A stretch of DNA of 64,000 nucleotides from Lacibacter sp. H407 (GTDB lineage Bacteria; Bacteroidota; Bacteroidia; Chitinophagales; Chitinophagaceae): positions 868,001-932,000 of the forward strand of contig NZ_JBBKTU010000001.1 in the NCBI RefSeq assembly GCF_037892605.1, written 5' to 3'. The notes under the pieces were generated by a model. That model had not been told where the DNA came from, did no database searches, and saw only the letters and a list, made by a program, of their open reading frames with translations. The translations under genes were made by a program, and so were the position numbers. Positions 42,046 through 50,413 of this stretch are shown here, piece after piece (the first letter of the stretch is position 1; each line of letters begins with the position of its first letter).

Positions 42046-42080
42046 ACCATTCAATACTCACCCCTCACCATCAATATTCA
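42046..42080. repeat. Heptamer tandem array overlapping the 3' end of psd
   Basis: ACCATTC, AATACTC, ACCCCTC, ACCATCA and ATATTCA in 7-bp register. The last units include the psd stop codon and final codons. Confidence 0.7.
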
Positions 42081-42727
42081 GCCAGCACCGTAACGCCTGC
42101 CTGCACTTTCTCATTCAACTTTACATTGATCTTTGTACCGGGAGGCAACAACAGATCTACACGTGAACCGAATTTGATAAAACCAAGTTCACCGCCCTGC
42201 TCTACTTTTTGTCCGGGTTGGAGATAGTTTACGATGCGTTTGGCAACAGCTCCTGCAATTTGTTTTACAAGGATCACAATACGATCGTTACTCAACACCA
42301 CACTATGACGTTCATTTTCGGTGGATGATTTCGGATTCCAGGCAACGAGGTATTTACCTTTGTGGTATTGCGAATAATTCACTTCACCTGCAATAGGATT
42401 TACATTCACATGTACATTCGCCGGGCTCATAAACACACTTAACTGAATGCGTTTGTCTTTGAAATATTCAACATCGGTTATTTCTTCGATCACTACCACT
42501 TTGCCATCGCAGGGACTGTAGATCGCATGTTCGTTGGGTGGTGTACTACGCTTCGGAATACGAAAGAAGGAAACAATAAACAGGAAGAAAAATAAGGTTA
42601 CTGCAAAAATGAGCCAGGATAATATGGGCAACCCCGGGCTTACAAAATTGAACACCAGCAGGTTGATAACGATAAATAAAACGGCTGCAATGGAAATACT
42701 TTTGAATCCTTCTCTGTGAATGGTCAT
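42071..42727 (-). CDS. psd: Phosphatidylserine decarboxylase family protein
   Basis: A 218-residue proenzyme making phosphatidylethanolamine from phosphatidylserine. There is a membrane hairpin (~10-55), then SPCDGKVVVIEEI (~72), FMSPANVHVNVNPIAG (~101-116), ERHSVVLSN, and the self-cleavage site IKFGSRVDLLLP, where Gly-Ser (Ser ~188) is split to form the pyruvoyl group. Size and motif fit the short (archaeal/Bacteroidota-type) class. The start is the ATG before TIHREGF. It is the last gene of a minus-strand run with a lipoprotein, cdsA and a CPBP protease; pssA is not in the window. Confidence 0.93.
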   Translation of the reverse strand: MTIHREGFKSISIAAVLFIVINLLVFNFVSPGLPILSWLIFAVTLFFFLFIVSFFRIPKRSTPPNEHAIYSPCDGKVVVIEEITDVEYFKDKRIQLSVFMSPANVHVNVNPIAGEVNYSQYHKGKYLVAWNPKSSTENERHSVVLSNDRIVILVKQIAGAVAKRIVNYLQPGQKVEQGGELGFIKFGSRVDLLLPPGTKINVKLNEKVQAGVTVLAEY

Positions 42728-42764
42728 GTAACTGATTTGAGCTGCGAAAGTACAAAGAATCGGG

Positions 42765-43427
42765 CTACTGGTATTGTTGCTGGCCAAACTTCTTCCAATG
42801 CTCCACTGCAAATGAAAGAAATGCTTTCGGCGCATCGCTGAAGGCGGTATCGGCTTTCCAGCTTCCGCCAATAGTATCGTTCTGCAGAATCATTAATTCC
42901 TCACCACGGATCGCATATTTTTTTCCTGCTTCATACATGATGAGCTTTTTTTCATTCGGACTCACATCGCCCTTGCAACTCAACGCATACACCATTGTTA
43001 TTTCAGCAATACCATTGCTGTCGAGATCGGTGATCGACAAATGATCATCATAAAATGTACAGGTAATGTCCAGTCCACAATTCGTGATATTGTCCTTCAT
43101 CTTCCACTTCGTCACAAACCCACTATCTGTTTTTTGATACAGCACAGCTGATAGTTTTGCCGACGCATCCGTTTGTCCTTTTTCAATGTATGCTCCCGTT
43201 TCATACAACACCAGCCAGTTTTCACCGGATACATCGTGCCATTTTTTTGCACGTTTCAACTGATACGAACTGGGCAACGGCAACAATGCACTAACAGCAG
43301 CTGTTACTTCTTCTACTTCTGATACATTTTTTTGTTCCTGCACAACAGGTGTTGCAGCACCCTCCTGCTTTTTATTTTTACAAGAGAGTAGCAGCCCCAA
43401 AACCAGTATCACACAAATACGTATCAT
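42765..43427 (-). CDS. Lipoprotein of unknown function in the cdsA-psd operon
   Basis: A 220-residue lipoprotein (lipobox LLSC, Cys ~16). The C-terminal part contains ITDLDSNGIAEITMVYALSC (~131-150), an EF-hand-like or FG-GAP-like DxDxNG loop, then DVSPNEKKLIMYEAGKKYAIRGEE. I associate this pattern loosely with the M949_RS01915-type family, but without certainty. The ATG overlaps the cdsA stop (ATGA), so translation is coupled. The gene's place between cdsA and psd is its only functional hint. Confidence 0.65.
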   Translation of the reverse strand: MIRICVILVLGLLLSCKNKKQEGAATPVVQEQKNVSEVEEVTAAVSALLPLPSSYQLKRAKKWHDVSGENWLVLYETGAYIEKGQTDASAKLSAVLYQKTDSGFVTKWKMKDNITNCGLDITCTFYDDHLSITDLDSNGIAEITMVYALSCKGDVSPNEKKLIMYEAGKKYAIRGEELMILQNDTIGGSWKADTAFSDAPKAFLSFAVEHWKKFGQQQYQ

Positions 43428-44344
43428 CAGTTTATCAGTTTTAAGAGGATCCATACAAAAGGTGTTGCCAGTAATAAAGAATCAAAGCGATCGAGAAAAC
43501 CACCATGACCCGGCATAAAACTACCACTATCTTTTACGGCAGCCAATCGTTTCAATTTACTTTCCAGCAAATCGCCAAAGGTTCCGGCTATGGCTGCCAC
43601 TGCTGCTATAGCGGCCCATAAACCTGCGGAGTATGGCTGCATCAAATGACCAATTATACCCATCACTATAACTGCAAGAATGAATCCGCCAATTGTTCCT
43701 TCCCATGTTTTTTTAGGAGAAATGGAACTTAATGGTGTTTTGCCAATCAATGAACCAACAATGTATGCCATGGTATCATTTACCCAAATTGAACCGATTA
43801 TGATTAATGGAACTACAAAGCCTGTTATTTCTGCTAATGAAAATGAGATTATCGAAAATGCATCAGCATTACAATCGTCACCATTTTGCGGCATCCACAT
43901 TGCACCACTTCGAAGACTGAGCAACAATGCCCAACTAAATGAAATATAGATCAGTCCGAATACTGAATGGGCGATGTATTTAAAATTAAAATGTTTGGAA
44001 AACAACAACTCACTTAAAGGGATGATCAACAAGCCGATCAACGCTAATACCCAACCAATCGAATGAAGCGATACTTTGTCCGTAACAAACCAATCGTTGG
44101 TAAAGAATAACAGCAGTCCATAACCGCCCAGCATTACACCATACTTATGAAATGGATTGATGGTTTGATATCCTTTGTCGATCAGACCCACCAGTTTCTG
44201 GTATTCGAACCAGCAACCAAAATGAATGATGCTGAACAACAGCAGAAAACTCCATTTATTCCACAACAAGCCAACAAGCATAATTGCAACAAACAGCAAA
44301 GCTGTAAGTGCACGTGTGCGGAATGTTTGCCAGTTAAACGCCAT
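43427..44344 (-). CDS. cdsA: Phosphatidate cytidylyltransferase
   Basis: A 305-residue integral membrane enzyme forming CDP-diacylglycerol from phosphatidate and CTP, the branch point of phospholipid synthesis. About eight hydrophobic helices. The CDS signature near the C-terminus is clear: SPKKTWEGTIGG (~205), GTFGDLLESKLKRLAAVKDSG (~255) and PGHGGFLDRFDS (~278). The N-terminus TFRTRALTALLFVA is family-like. The gene follows the CPBP protease by 11 bases and overlaps the following lipoprotein gene. Confidence 0.95.
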   Translation of the reverse strand: MAFNWQTFRTRALTALLFVAIMLVGLLWNKWSFLLLFSIIHFGCWFEYQKLVGLIDKGYQTINPFHKYGVMLGGYGLLLFFTNDWFVTDKVSLHSIGWVLALIGLLIIPLSELLFSKHFNFKYIAHSVFGLIYISFSWALLLSLRSGAMWMPQNGDDCNADAFSIISFSLAEITGFVVPLIIIGSIWVNDTMAYIVGSLIGKTPLSSISPKKTWEGTIGGFILAVIVMGIIGHLMQPYSAGLWAAIAAVAAIAGTFGDLLESKLKRLAAVKDSGSFMPGHGGFLDRFDSLLLATPFVWILLKLIN

Positions 44345-44355
44345 GAATGAATTTG

Positions 44356-45312
44356 TTATTTAAGATATTGGTTGGGCGATGAGTTGTTTTGTACAGCAGC
44401 AATACTGTCGGGATATACTTTTGTTGCCGTCAGTTTTTTTAATAAAATAAACAGGCCCACCAATATCGCCGCACTGATGACTCCTGCCCACCAAGGCGCA
44501 CTATCACCCACTTCCATATCGATCTTTTTATCTTTTGTGTATTGCCAATACAGAATTGTTACCATCAACGCATTATTAAAAAAGTGTGCAATGATGCTGT
44601 ACCATAAATTACCGGTGTAATAAAAAATATAACCGAGTACCATTCCCAAAGCAACACGTGGTATAAATCCATACCAGGAAAAGTGGATGGCGCTGAAAAT
44701 AAATCCGGTTATAAAGATCACCAGCCAGGGAATTTTAAACCAACGCATAAAAATGCTTTGCATGGCACCTCTGAAAAACACCTCTTCCACAATCGCAGGC
44801 ATCAGGGCAATAATGAATAATGCAATTACATAATCAGCAGGAGTTTTAAATGTCGCCATCAGCTTTACCTGTTCTGCATATTGCGATTCCATGCCATCAA
44901 ACATTTTTTTCATAGATGCAGTAATGGGAATGGCTTTGTTCAACTCTGCTAAAAAACCAACAAAGGGCAACGCACATAACATGATCAGTATCGCAGTAAC
45001 TGCCCGGTTAATATGCAATCCTTTTTTAAACCCTAACCGTTCAAATGGTTGCTTGCTGGCAATACGTGCCGTTACAAAAGCAGGAATAAAAAAAATGATG
45101 ATGGTCGAAACTACCTGCATCACCTTTACGGCATCCACGTTTGCAGGATTGAACATTTCTTTTTGCATGTCAAACAACGACTTGCCCGTCATACCGATCC
45201 AGATAGGAATGGCCGCTGCACTGCCGATCACAAAACATCCTACCCAGATACCGATGAGGATCAAAAACTCGATTGGTGGTTCTAACTTGCGCTGATATTG
45301 ATTTTCGTACAT
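44356..45312 (-). CDS. CPBP family intramembrane protease
   Basis: A 318-residue polytopic membrane protein of the CAAX-protease/bacteriocin-processing (Rce1-like, glutamic) family. About seven hydrophobic helices. The catalytic motifs are ALMPAIVEEVFFRGAMQ (EExxxR, ~175) and SAIHFSWYGFIPRVALG (FxxxH/HxxxB type, ~212). A helix anchor and Pro-rich tail follow. Substrate unknown. First gene of the minus-strand phospholipid run; divergent from dusB, with ~45 bases between. Confidence 0.9.
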   Translation of the reverse strand: MYENQYQRKLEPPIEFLILIGIWVGCFVIGSAAAIPIWIGMTGKSLFDMQKEMFNPANVDAVKVMQVVSTIIIFFIPAFVTARIASKQPFERLGFKKGLHINRAVTAILIMLCALPFVGFLAELNKAIPITASMKKMFDGMESQYAEQVKLMATFKTPADYVIALFIIALMPAIVEEVFFRGAMQSIFMRWFKIPWLVIFITGFIFSAIHFSWYGFIPRVALGMVLGYIFYYTGNLWYSIIAHFFNNALMVTILYWQYTKDKKIDMEVGDSAPWWAGVISAAILVGLFILLKKLTATKVYPDSIAAVQNNSSPNQYLK

Positions 45313-45332
45313 AATAACTGGTGAAAACTGAC

Positions 45333-45340
45333 TAAATTTG
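45333..45340 (+). promoter_or_regulatory. -7 box for dusB
   Basis: TAAATTTG, matching TAnnTTTG, 17 bases before the GTG start. No -33 TTTG was seen at normal spacing. Confidence 0.5.
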
Positions 45341-45357
45341 CAGCTTGTTTTTATAAA

Positions 45358-46398
45358 GTGGTAAAGATAGGTAACATATCGCTTCCTGAGTTTCCGCTCC
45401 TCCTTGCTCCGATGGAGGATGTGAGTGATCCTCCATTCCGTGCTGTTTGCAAGGATAATGGTGCCGATATGATGTTCAGTGAATTCATCAGTAGTGAAGG
45501 ATTGATTCGTGATGCCATCAAGAGCCGCCAGAAACTCGATTTTGAAGAAGAGGAACGTCCATTCGGTATTCAGATTTTTGGTGGTGATGAAGAAGCGCTC
45601 GGCATGAGTGCACGTATTTGCGAAACCGTAAATCCTGATCTGGTTGACATCAACTTCGGTTGCCCCGTAAAGAAAGTGGCGATGAAGGGTGCGGGTGCCG
45701 GTGTGTTGAAAGATGTTGACCTGATGGTGCGGTTAACCGCCTCCGTTGTTAACTCCACTTCGTTGCCTGTTACTGTAAAAACAAGATTGGGCTGGGACGA
45801 CAATACCAAGAACATTGAAGAAGTGGCTGAACGTTTGCAGGATGTTGGTATTAAAGCCTTGAGTATTCACGGACGTACACGTAGCCAGATGTATAAAGGT
45901 GAAGCCGATTGGACACTCATCGCTAAAGTGAAAAACAATCCACGTATTCATATCCCGATTTTTGGCAATGGTGATATCGACAGTGCTGAAAAAGCAGTGG
46001 AGTACAAAAACCGTTATGGCGTTGATGGCGTGATGATCGGTCGTGCAGCCATTGGTTACCCATGGATCTTTAACGAGATCAAACATTTTGTAAAAACAGG
46101 AGAGCATCTTCCACCACCAACAATTGAGCAACGGGTTGAAGTTTGTCGCAAACACTTGCATAAATCTTTCGAATGGAAAGGACCGAAAGTGGGCATCTTC
46201 GAAATGCGTCGTCATTACGCCAATTATCTGAAAGGCCTTCCTAACATTAAAGAATATCGTGGCAAATTAGTTACGCTGAACACGGTTGAAGAAATAGATG
46301 CGGTGTTAGATGAGATCGTTGTAAAGTTCAGCGGTTTTGAATTTGCTCCTTCGAAAATTGAATTGATCAACTACCACGAGAAGTGCCCGGTGAATTAA
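45358..46398 (+). CDS. dusB: tRNA-dihydrouridine synthase
   Basis: A 346-residue FMN enzyme reducing uridine in the tRNA D-loop. GTG start. Seen: LLAPMEDVSDPPFRAV (FMN-binding first strand, ~15-30), IQIFGGDEEALG (~71), DINFGCPVKKVAMKGAGAGVL (~97-117) with the catalytic Cys102, TVKTRLGWDD (~140), HGRTRSQMYKGEADW (~172) and GNGDID/GVMIGRAAIG (~205-230). The helical C-terminal tRNA-binding domain is present. The stop codon directly abuts the left REP of the RAYT element 2. Confidence 0.95.
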   Translation: MVKIGNISLPEFPLLLAPMEDVSDPPFRAVCKDNGADMMFSEFISSEGLIRDAIKSRQKLDFEEEERPFGIQIFGGDEEALGMSARICETVNPDLVDINFGCPVKKVAMKGAGAGVLKDVDLMVRLTASVVNSTSLPVTVKTRLGWDDNTKNIEEVAERLQDVGIKALSIHGRTRSQMYKGEADWTLIAKVKNNPRIHIPIFGNGDIDSAEKAVEYKNRYGVDGVMIGRAAIGYPWIFNEIKHFVKTGEHLPPPTIEQRVEVCRKHLHKSFEWKGPKVGIFEMRRHYANYLKGLPNIKEYRGKLVTLNTVEEIDAVLDEIVVKFSGFEFAPSKIELINYHEKCPVN

Positions 46399-46464
46399 GG
46401 GTCGGGGCGCTCAAAGCGACCTGAACCGTTGTCTGAGTCGGGACGCTCAAAGCGGCCTGAATTC
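46399..46464 (+). repeat. Left REP of RAYT element 2, in two tandem copies
   Basis: The first copy (46399-46427) has the core CGCTCAAAGCG. The second (46435-46464) differs at a few bases (GGGACGCTCAAAGCGGCC). Both point the same way. The first begins immediately after the dusB stop codon. Confidence 0.88.
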
Positions 46465-46515
46465 TTCCATTATTTTTTTTGTTTCATTTTTGTATCTTAA
46501 CAGAAACACGTTTGA

Positions 46516-47118
46516 ATGCATCTGGAAGAAGGTGAATTTTATCACATCTATAACCGAGGGAATAACAAGCAATCTATTTTCTTTAATGATGACAACTATG
46601 TTTTCTTTATTAAAAAGATCCGGGAGCAACTACTGCCTGTTGCCGATATTCTTGCATACTGTCTGATGCCAAATCACTTTCATATTTTGATAAAGGCCAA
46701 CGAACAAAGTGTAAAAGAACGTAATTCATTTGGAGGAAAGCCAATGCAGGAGTTTGCTTACAAAATTGGAATGCTGCTCAGCAGTTACACGCAAGCTGTT
46801 AACAAGGCAAATAAAACCAGTGGTTCGCTTTTTCAACAAAAGACAAAGGCCAAGTTATTGGCGGAAGAAATAAACAATCACAAAGTCAGTTATCTTGAGC
46901 ACTGCTTCTTTTACATACATCAGAATCCCCTGGCAGCAGATTTGGTTAAAGATCTGAACGATTGGAAATATTCATCACATCTTGATTACTGTGATAAAAG
47001 AAACGGAACTTTGTGTAATAAAGAATTATTTTTTTCATTCACGGGACTAACGGTTTCGGACATCATTCACCATTCAGAAACTGCAATTGATCCTGAAATT
47101 AGTTTCAAATTAGAATAA
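46516..47118 (+). CDS. REP-associated tyrosine transposase, second type
   Basis: A 200-residue HUH/Y1 transposase. Seen: GEFYHIYNRGNNKQSIFF (~6-23; the RAYT opening), YCLMPNHFHILIKA (~51-64; HUH = HFH), and LLSSYTQAVNKANKTSGSLF (~94-113) carrying the expected catalytic Tyr. QNPLAADLVKDLNDWKYSSH (~144-163) is family-typical. The gene is intact. It differs from the 41.4-kb transposase in length, motifs and REP partner, so the two are independent families rather than a duplication. Confidence 0.9.
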   Translation: MHLEEGEFYHIYNRGNNKQSIFFNDDNYVFFIKKIREQLLPVADILAYCLMPNHFHILIKANEQSVKERNSFGGKPMQEFAYKIGMLLSSYTQAVNKANKTSGSLFQQKTKAKLLAEEINNHKVSYLEHCFFYIHQNPLAADLVKDLNDWKYSSHLDYCDKRNGTLCNKELFFSFTGLTVSDIIHHSETAIDPEISFKLE

Positions 47119-47119
47119 G

Positions 47120-47148
47120 GGTTCAGGTCGCTTTGAGCGCCCCGACCC
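47120..47148 (-). repeat. Right REP of RAYT element 2
   Basis: An exact inverted copy of 46399-46427, beginning two bases after the transposase stop and ending 13 bases before the SMR gene start. Confidence 0.9.
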
Positions 47149-47161
47149 ACACATCACCATC

Positions 47162-47491
47162 ATGAACTGGTTCCTCCTCATCATTGCAGGTTTATTTGAA
47201 GTTGGTTTTGCTACCTGTCTTGGGAAAGCAAGAGCAACAAGCGGCAATACATCTTTGTACTGGATGGTTGGCTTTTTTGTTTGCCTCAGCATCAGCATGT
47301 TTTTATTGTATAAAGCCACGCAAACATTACCGATTGGTACAGCCTATGCAGTTTGGACAGGCATTGGTGCAGTTGGAACAGTCATTATGGGAATAATTTT
47401 CTTTAAAGAGCCCGCCGATTTCTGGCGACTGTTTTTTATTACAACATTGATCGCTTCCATTATTGGATTGAAAGCAGTCTCATCGCATTAA
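47162..47491 (+). CDS. gdx: SMR transporter, guanidinium exporter type (Gdx/SugE)
   Basis: A 109-residue four-helix small multidrug resistance protein working as a dual-topology dimer. Glu13 in LLIIAGLFEVGFA is the proton/substrate-coupling residue. The phrase GTAYAVWTGIGAVGTV (~59-74) is the Gdx/SugE signature, distinguishing it from EmrE-like pumps. A guanidine riboswitch often precedes such genes, but only 13 bases separate the start from the RAYT REP, so none can be present; expression may depend on read-through. It overlaps the convergent next gene by four bases. Confidence 0.88.
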   Translation: MNWFLLIIAGLFEVGFATCLGKARATSGNTSLYWMVGFFVCLSISMFLLYKATQTLPIGTAYAVWTGIGAVGTVIMGIIFFKEPADFWRLFFITTLIASIIGLKAVSSH

Positions 47492-48006
47492 GTTTGTTTA
47501 CGCACGAAACTTTCAAGTCCTTTTGTGTAAACAGCTGCTCTTCGTTCAGCAGCAATATCCAAAACCAATGCAGCAACAGCCATGATAAAAAGCCCGGCAC
47601 CAACTCCACTCCACAATTGTTGTGCAGCATTTGTTCGGAAGTAGAAGAAGAGAGAAATTCCAACGAGTAACAACACAACTTCAGCGATCAGAATAACACG
47701 GAAACTCTTCATTACTTTCTCCATACGAGGATATTCCTTTTGTTTCAAATCGCCGGGATTCAAATCGTAAGCATATACATTCCGGATTCGATCATCATCA
47801 CTTCGTTTATAAATGGTAAAGCCAATGCTGCCGGCAACAACACCCACAACGATCATCGGAATGGCAGCACCTTTAAAGAAAGGCGTTTTCAGCACAAAAA
47901 ATAAAATGATAGCAGCAATAACTGCCACTATACCAACTGCTATAAAAAACAGGCTGCCTTGTTTCTCTGCGGAAAAGTATTGTTCAATATCGGTTTTGCT
48001 GAACAT
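47488..48006 (-). CDS. Hypothetical four-helix membrane protein
   Basis: A 172-residue membrane protein. There are two hydrophobic hairpins, ~20-40/45-64 and ~103-124/132-150, separated by a charged loop (KRSDDDRIRNVYAYDLNPGDLKQ as two parts, ~67-90), with short cytoplasmic ends. No family is recognised. It is the last of four minus-strand genes starting at the GPx gene, about 24 bases after the MBL hydrolase. Confidence 0.65.
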   Translation of the reverse strand: MFSKTDIEQYFSAEKQGSLFFIAVGIVAVIAAIILFFVLKTPFFKGAAIPMIVVGVVAGSIGFTIYKRSDDDRIRNVYAYDLNPGDLKQKEYPRMEKVMKSFRVILIAEVVLLLVGISLFFYFRTNAAQQLWSGVGAGLFIMAVAALVLDIAAERRAAVYTKGLESFVRKQT

Positions 48007-48029
48007 GATGAATTGTTTGCAGTAAGATA

Positions 48030-49019
48030 CTACAACTGTAATTTGTTTCCGATAGAAAGATGATTGACTGCAGCAACGCCCAATTGCTCCTGCAACAAGA
48101 GCAACTCCTGCTTCGGATAAAAGATGGGCTCATCGCTCAAATCAAATGTAGCATGATGCATGGGAATCAATTGTTTTGCCTGCAATTGTTCAAAAGCAAC
48201 CAATGCATCTGCCGGACTTGTATGTGCCGTATGCATAAACCATTCAGGTTTGTATGCGCCGATGCCCAGCAAGGCCACATCAATATTGGGAAAGAGCTGG
48301 GCAATTTCGCTGAAGTGAATGCCCAAACCACTGTCGGCACCAAAATAGATCTTTCGCTGATTGCCTTCCAGCATAAAACTTCCCCACAACATATTATTCA
48401 TATCATTGAGTCCACGTCTGTTCCAATGTTTGGCAGGTAAGTAGGTAACCGCAACATCTGTTTCTAACTGATAGCGTTGATACCAACCAGCTTCAACAAT
48501 AGGGTTGGTAATTTCCCAGCTACGTAATAAAGGCGCAATATTTAAACCTGTAAGAATAATGGCGGATGGATTTAATGTACACAACTGTTGCATACTTTTC
48601 TGATCGCAATGATCACGATGATTATGCGACAGCAAAATATAATCGATGTGCTTGAGATCTGCAACATCACATGGCAATGGCGTTAATCGTTTTACCGGAC
48701 CAACATTGTACAATACCGGATCAGTAATAAAATGTTTACCGCTGACTGTGAACAGAAAACTTGCATGCCCCAACCATACAATCCCATCTTCCCGATTGCT
48801 TGTAAGCGTTGGATTGATTATCACCTCTACATTCGGCTGTTGTTTTTTCTTCAACGGCTTTAGTGGATTCGCTTCCACCTGCCATTTGAATAATTCACTT
48901 ACACTTCGTTCTGATGGTCCATCCAGATTGATGTACTGTTGTTTTTCATTCAACAGATTACCATGCCAACCATCTTTAATAAACGGTAGATCGGGATTAT
49001 GTGTTGGAAGTTGTTTCAT
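48030..49019 (-). CDS. MBL-fold metallo-hydrolase (NAPE-PLD/UlaG-like)
   Basis: A 329-residue beta-lactamase-fold metal hydrolase. Seen: VWLGHASFLF (~80-89; the WLGHAT-type motif of the UlaG/RomA/NAPE-PLD branch), LLSHNHRDHCD (HxHxDH, ~133-143), AKHWNRRG (~200) and FGADSGLG (~231; Asp ligand). An HHATFDL His completes the site near the end. This pattern suggests a phosphodiesterase on a lipid-like substrate; which one is unknown. The ATG before KQLPTHNPD is chosen over an extension of 22 codons. Follows the PAQR gene on the same strand. Confidence 0.87.
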   Translation of the reverse strand: MKQLPTHNPDLPFIKDGWHGNLLNEKQQYINLDGPSERSVSELFKWQVEANPLKPLKKKQQPNVEVIINPTLTSNREDGIVWLGHASFLFTVSGKHFITDPVLYNVGPVKRLTPLPCDVADLKHIDYILLSHNHRDHCDQKSMQQLCTLNPSAIILTGLNIAPLLRSWEITNPIVEAGWYQRYQLETDVAVTYLPAKHWNRRGLNDMNNMLWGSFMLEGNQRKIYFGADSGLGIHFSEIAQLFPNIDVALLGIGAYKPEWFMHTAHTSPADALVAFEQLQAKQLIPMHHATFDLSDEPIFYPKQELLLLQEQLGVAAVNHLSIGNKLQL

Positions 49020-49089
49020 TGTTATTCTAATGATGAACGGAGCGTCGCCAATGGCGGTGAATGATAGTTGAACGATGACAACCAAAAAT

Positions 49090-49722
49090 TTATACCATCA
49101 ACAATACAGCTACATAATGACAGATAGCAGCCGCCAGTACAAACAAATGCCAGATAACATGATGATAGTGCAGCTTTTCCCAGAGATAAAAAATAACACC
49201 GATGCTGTACAGTAAACCGCCAATAATGATCATAGTTAAAACGGGGCCTGGAATAGCTGCAAAAAACTGCCGGCCGCTGAACAATAAGATCCAACCCATA
49301 CCGAGATAAATGACTGTTGAGATGTAATTGAACCTGCCTGTAAAAAATATTTTAAAGGAGATGCCGATCAATGTGAGTCCCCACAATACACTCAGCATTA
49401 CAATGCCGGTTGTGTTTAACATGTAGTTCAACAGAAAAGGAGTGTATGTTCCTGCAATTAGAAAATATATACTGATGTGATCGAATACATGCAGCACAGC
49501 TTTCACTTTTGGATTCTGAAATGCATGGTACAGCGTTGAGAATGTAAACAGAAGTATAAACGAGAATCCATAAATGGCTGCGCCAACAACAGCAACGGTA
49601 TGATCTTTATTCGCAGCAATTGCACTCAATACCGGCAGCGCAGCAATACCAAAAATAATTCCGATACCGTGTGTAATACTATTGGCAATTTCAAGCCGGA
49701 GGTTACTGTGCTGCTCTGTCAT
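49090..49722 (-). CDS. PAQR/hemolysin III family membrane protein
   Basis: A 210-residue seven-helix membrane protein of the hemolysin III (YqfA/PAQR) family. The family signatures are present: EIANSITHGIGIIFGIAALPVL split around the first helix (His ~18), STLYHAFQNPKVKAVLHVFDHISIYFLIAGTYTPF in pieces (~61-95; Ser, His, Asp ligands), and the C-terminal KLHYHHVIWHLFVLAAAICHY with His pairs. The conserved Ser/Asp/His set suggests a membrane metal-hydrolase of the CREST superfamily. True haemolytic activity is not implied. It follows the GPx gene by four bases. Confidence 0.9.
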   Translation of the reverse strand: MTEQHSNLRLEIANSITHGIGIIFGIAALPVLSAIAANKDHTVAVVGAAIYGFSFILLFTFSTLYHAFQNPKVKAVLHVFDHISIYFLIAGTYTPFLLNYMLNTTGIVMLSVLWGLTLIGISFKIFFTGRFNYISTVIYLGMGWILLFSGRQFFAAIPGPVLTMIIIGGLLYSIGVIFYLWEKLHYHHVIWHLFVLAAAICHYVAVLLMV

Positions 49723-49726
49723 GTAG

Positions 49727-50407
49727 CTATTGTTCGATTTCTTTCAACATCTGTTCACTGGTTGGAGAAACAGAAGGATCAAAATAATGCGTAAGAATTC
49801 CTTCTTCGTTTACGAGGTACTTCGAAAAATTCCAGCTTGGCTGTTTCCCATTCCATCCATTCTTGGTTGAATCGGTAAGCCATTTGAATACTTCGTTCTG
49901 CGTTTCACTTTTTACAACCGAACTTTTTTTCATCAACGGAAATGTAACGCCAAAGTTGACTTTGCAAAATTGTGCGATCTCTTCATCACTTCCTTTTTCC
50001 TGTTCTTTAAAATCATTGGCAGGGAAACCGAGGATCACCAGTTTATTCTCAAATTTTTTCTGGAGCTGTTGCAGCTCATCATACTGCCCGGTGTAACCAC
50101 AATTGCTGGCGGTATTTACCAACAACACTTTCTTTCCTTTCAAGGATGAAAAGTCGTACGTAGTCCCATTGTTCAAAATACCCTTGAGTGAATGGAACGG
50201 AACGGCCGGCTTCTGGTGTTCATTTGCCAACGCATCGGTGTTTTTACCAATCAGTTTTGTAAAAAATATCCATGCCGGGTAAACTGCTTTTAATACTTTT
50301 TGTCTTGTTGTCATACCTGCACTGTTTCGGTTTACATAAAAAAAATAACTCATCGCCACTATAGCGATCATCAATAAAACAACGGTAACACGTTTAAGTT
50401 TACGCAT
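49727..50407 (-). CDS. Membrane-anchored glutathione peroxidase-like protein
   Basis: A 226-residue GPx-family thiol peroxidase with an added N-terminus: a membrane helix (~6-24) and a ~45-residue linker before the catalytic domain. Cys103 in NTASNCGYT is peroxidatic; FPANDFKEQEKG gives the Gln, and PSWNFSKYL the Trp-Asn. QFC supplies a possible resolving Cys. It is about half identical by eye to the secreted GPx at 3.2-3.7 kb, so the genome has two envelope peroxidases with different anchoring. First seven bases after the aldehyde dehydrogenase gene; probably the same transcript. Confidence 0.9.
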   Translation of the reverse strand: MRKLKRVTVVLLMIAIVAMSYFFYVNRNSAGMTTRQKVLKAVYPAWIFFTKLIGKNTDALANEHQKPAVPFHSLKGILNNGTTYDFSSLKGKKVLLVNTASNCGYTGQYDELQQLQKKFENKLVILGFPANDFKEQEKGSDEEIAQFCKVNFGVTFPLMKKSSVVKSETQNEVFKWLTDSTKNGWNGKQPSWNFSKYLVNEEGILTHYFDPSVSPTSEQMLKEIEQ

Positions 50408-50413
50408 GCTGTA

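Larger units (their letters stand above)
46399..47148. mobile_element. RAYT/REP element 2
   Basis: A 750-bp unit: a second Y1-type transposase gene between 29-bp REPs that are perfect inverted repeats (46399-46427 and 47120-47148). An extra, slightly diverged copy of the left REP follows it at 46435-46464. The REP sequence is unrelated to that of element 1: core CGCT-CAA-AGCG with flanking GG and CC. It occupies the entire dusB-SMR gap. Confidence 0.9.

Noticed and set aside
46399-47148. RAYT elements as a duplication of one IS
   Set aside because: The two transposases differ in length and motifs, and their REPs share no sequence.
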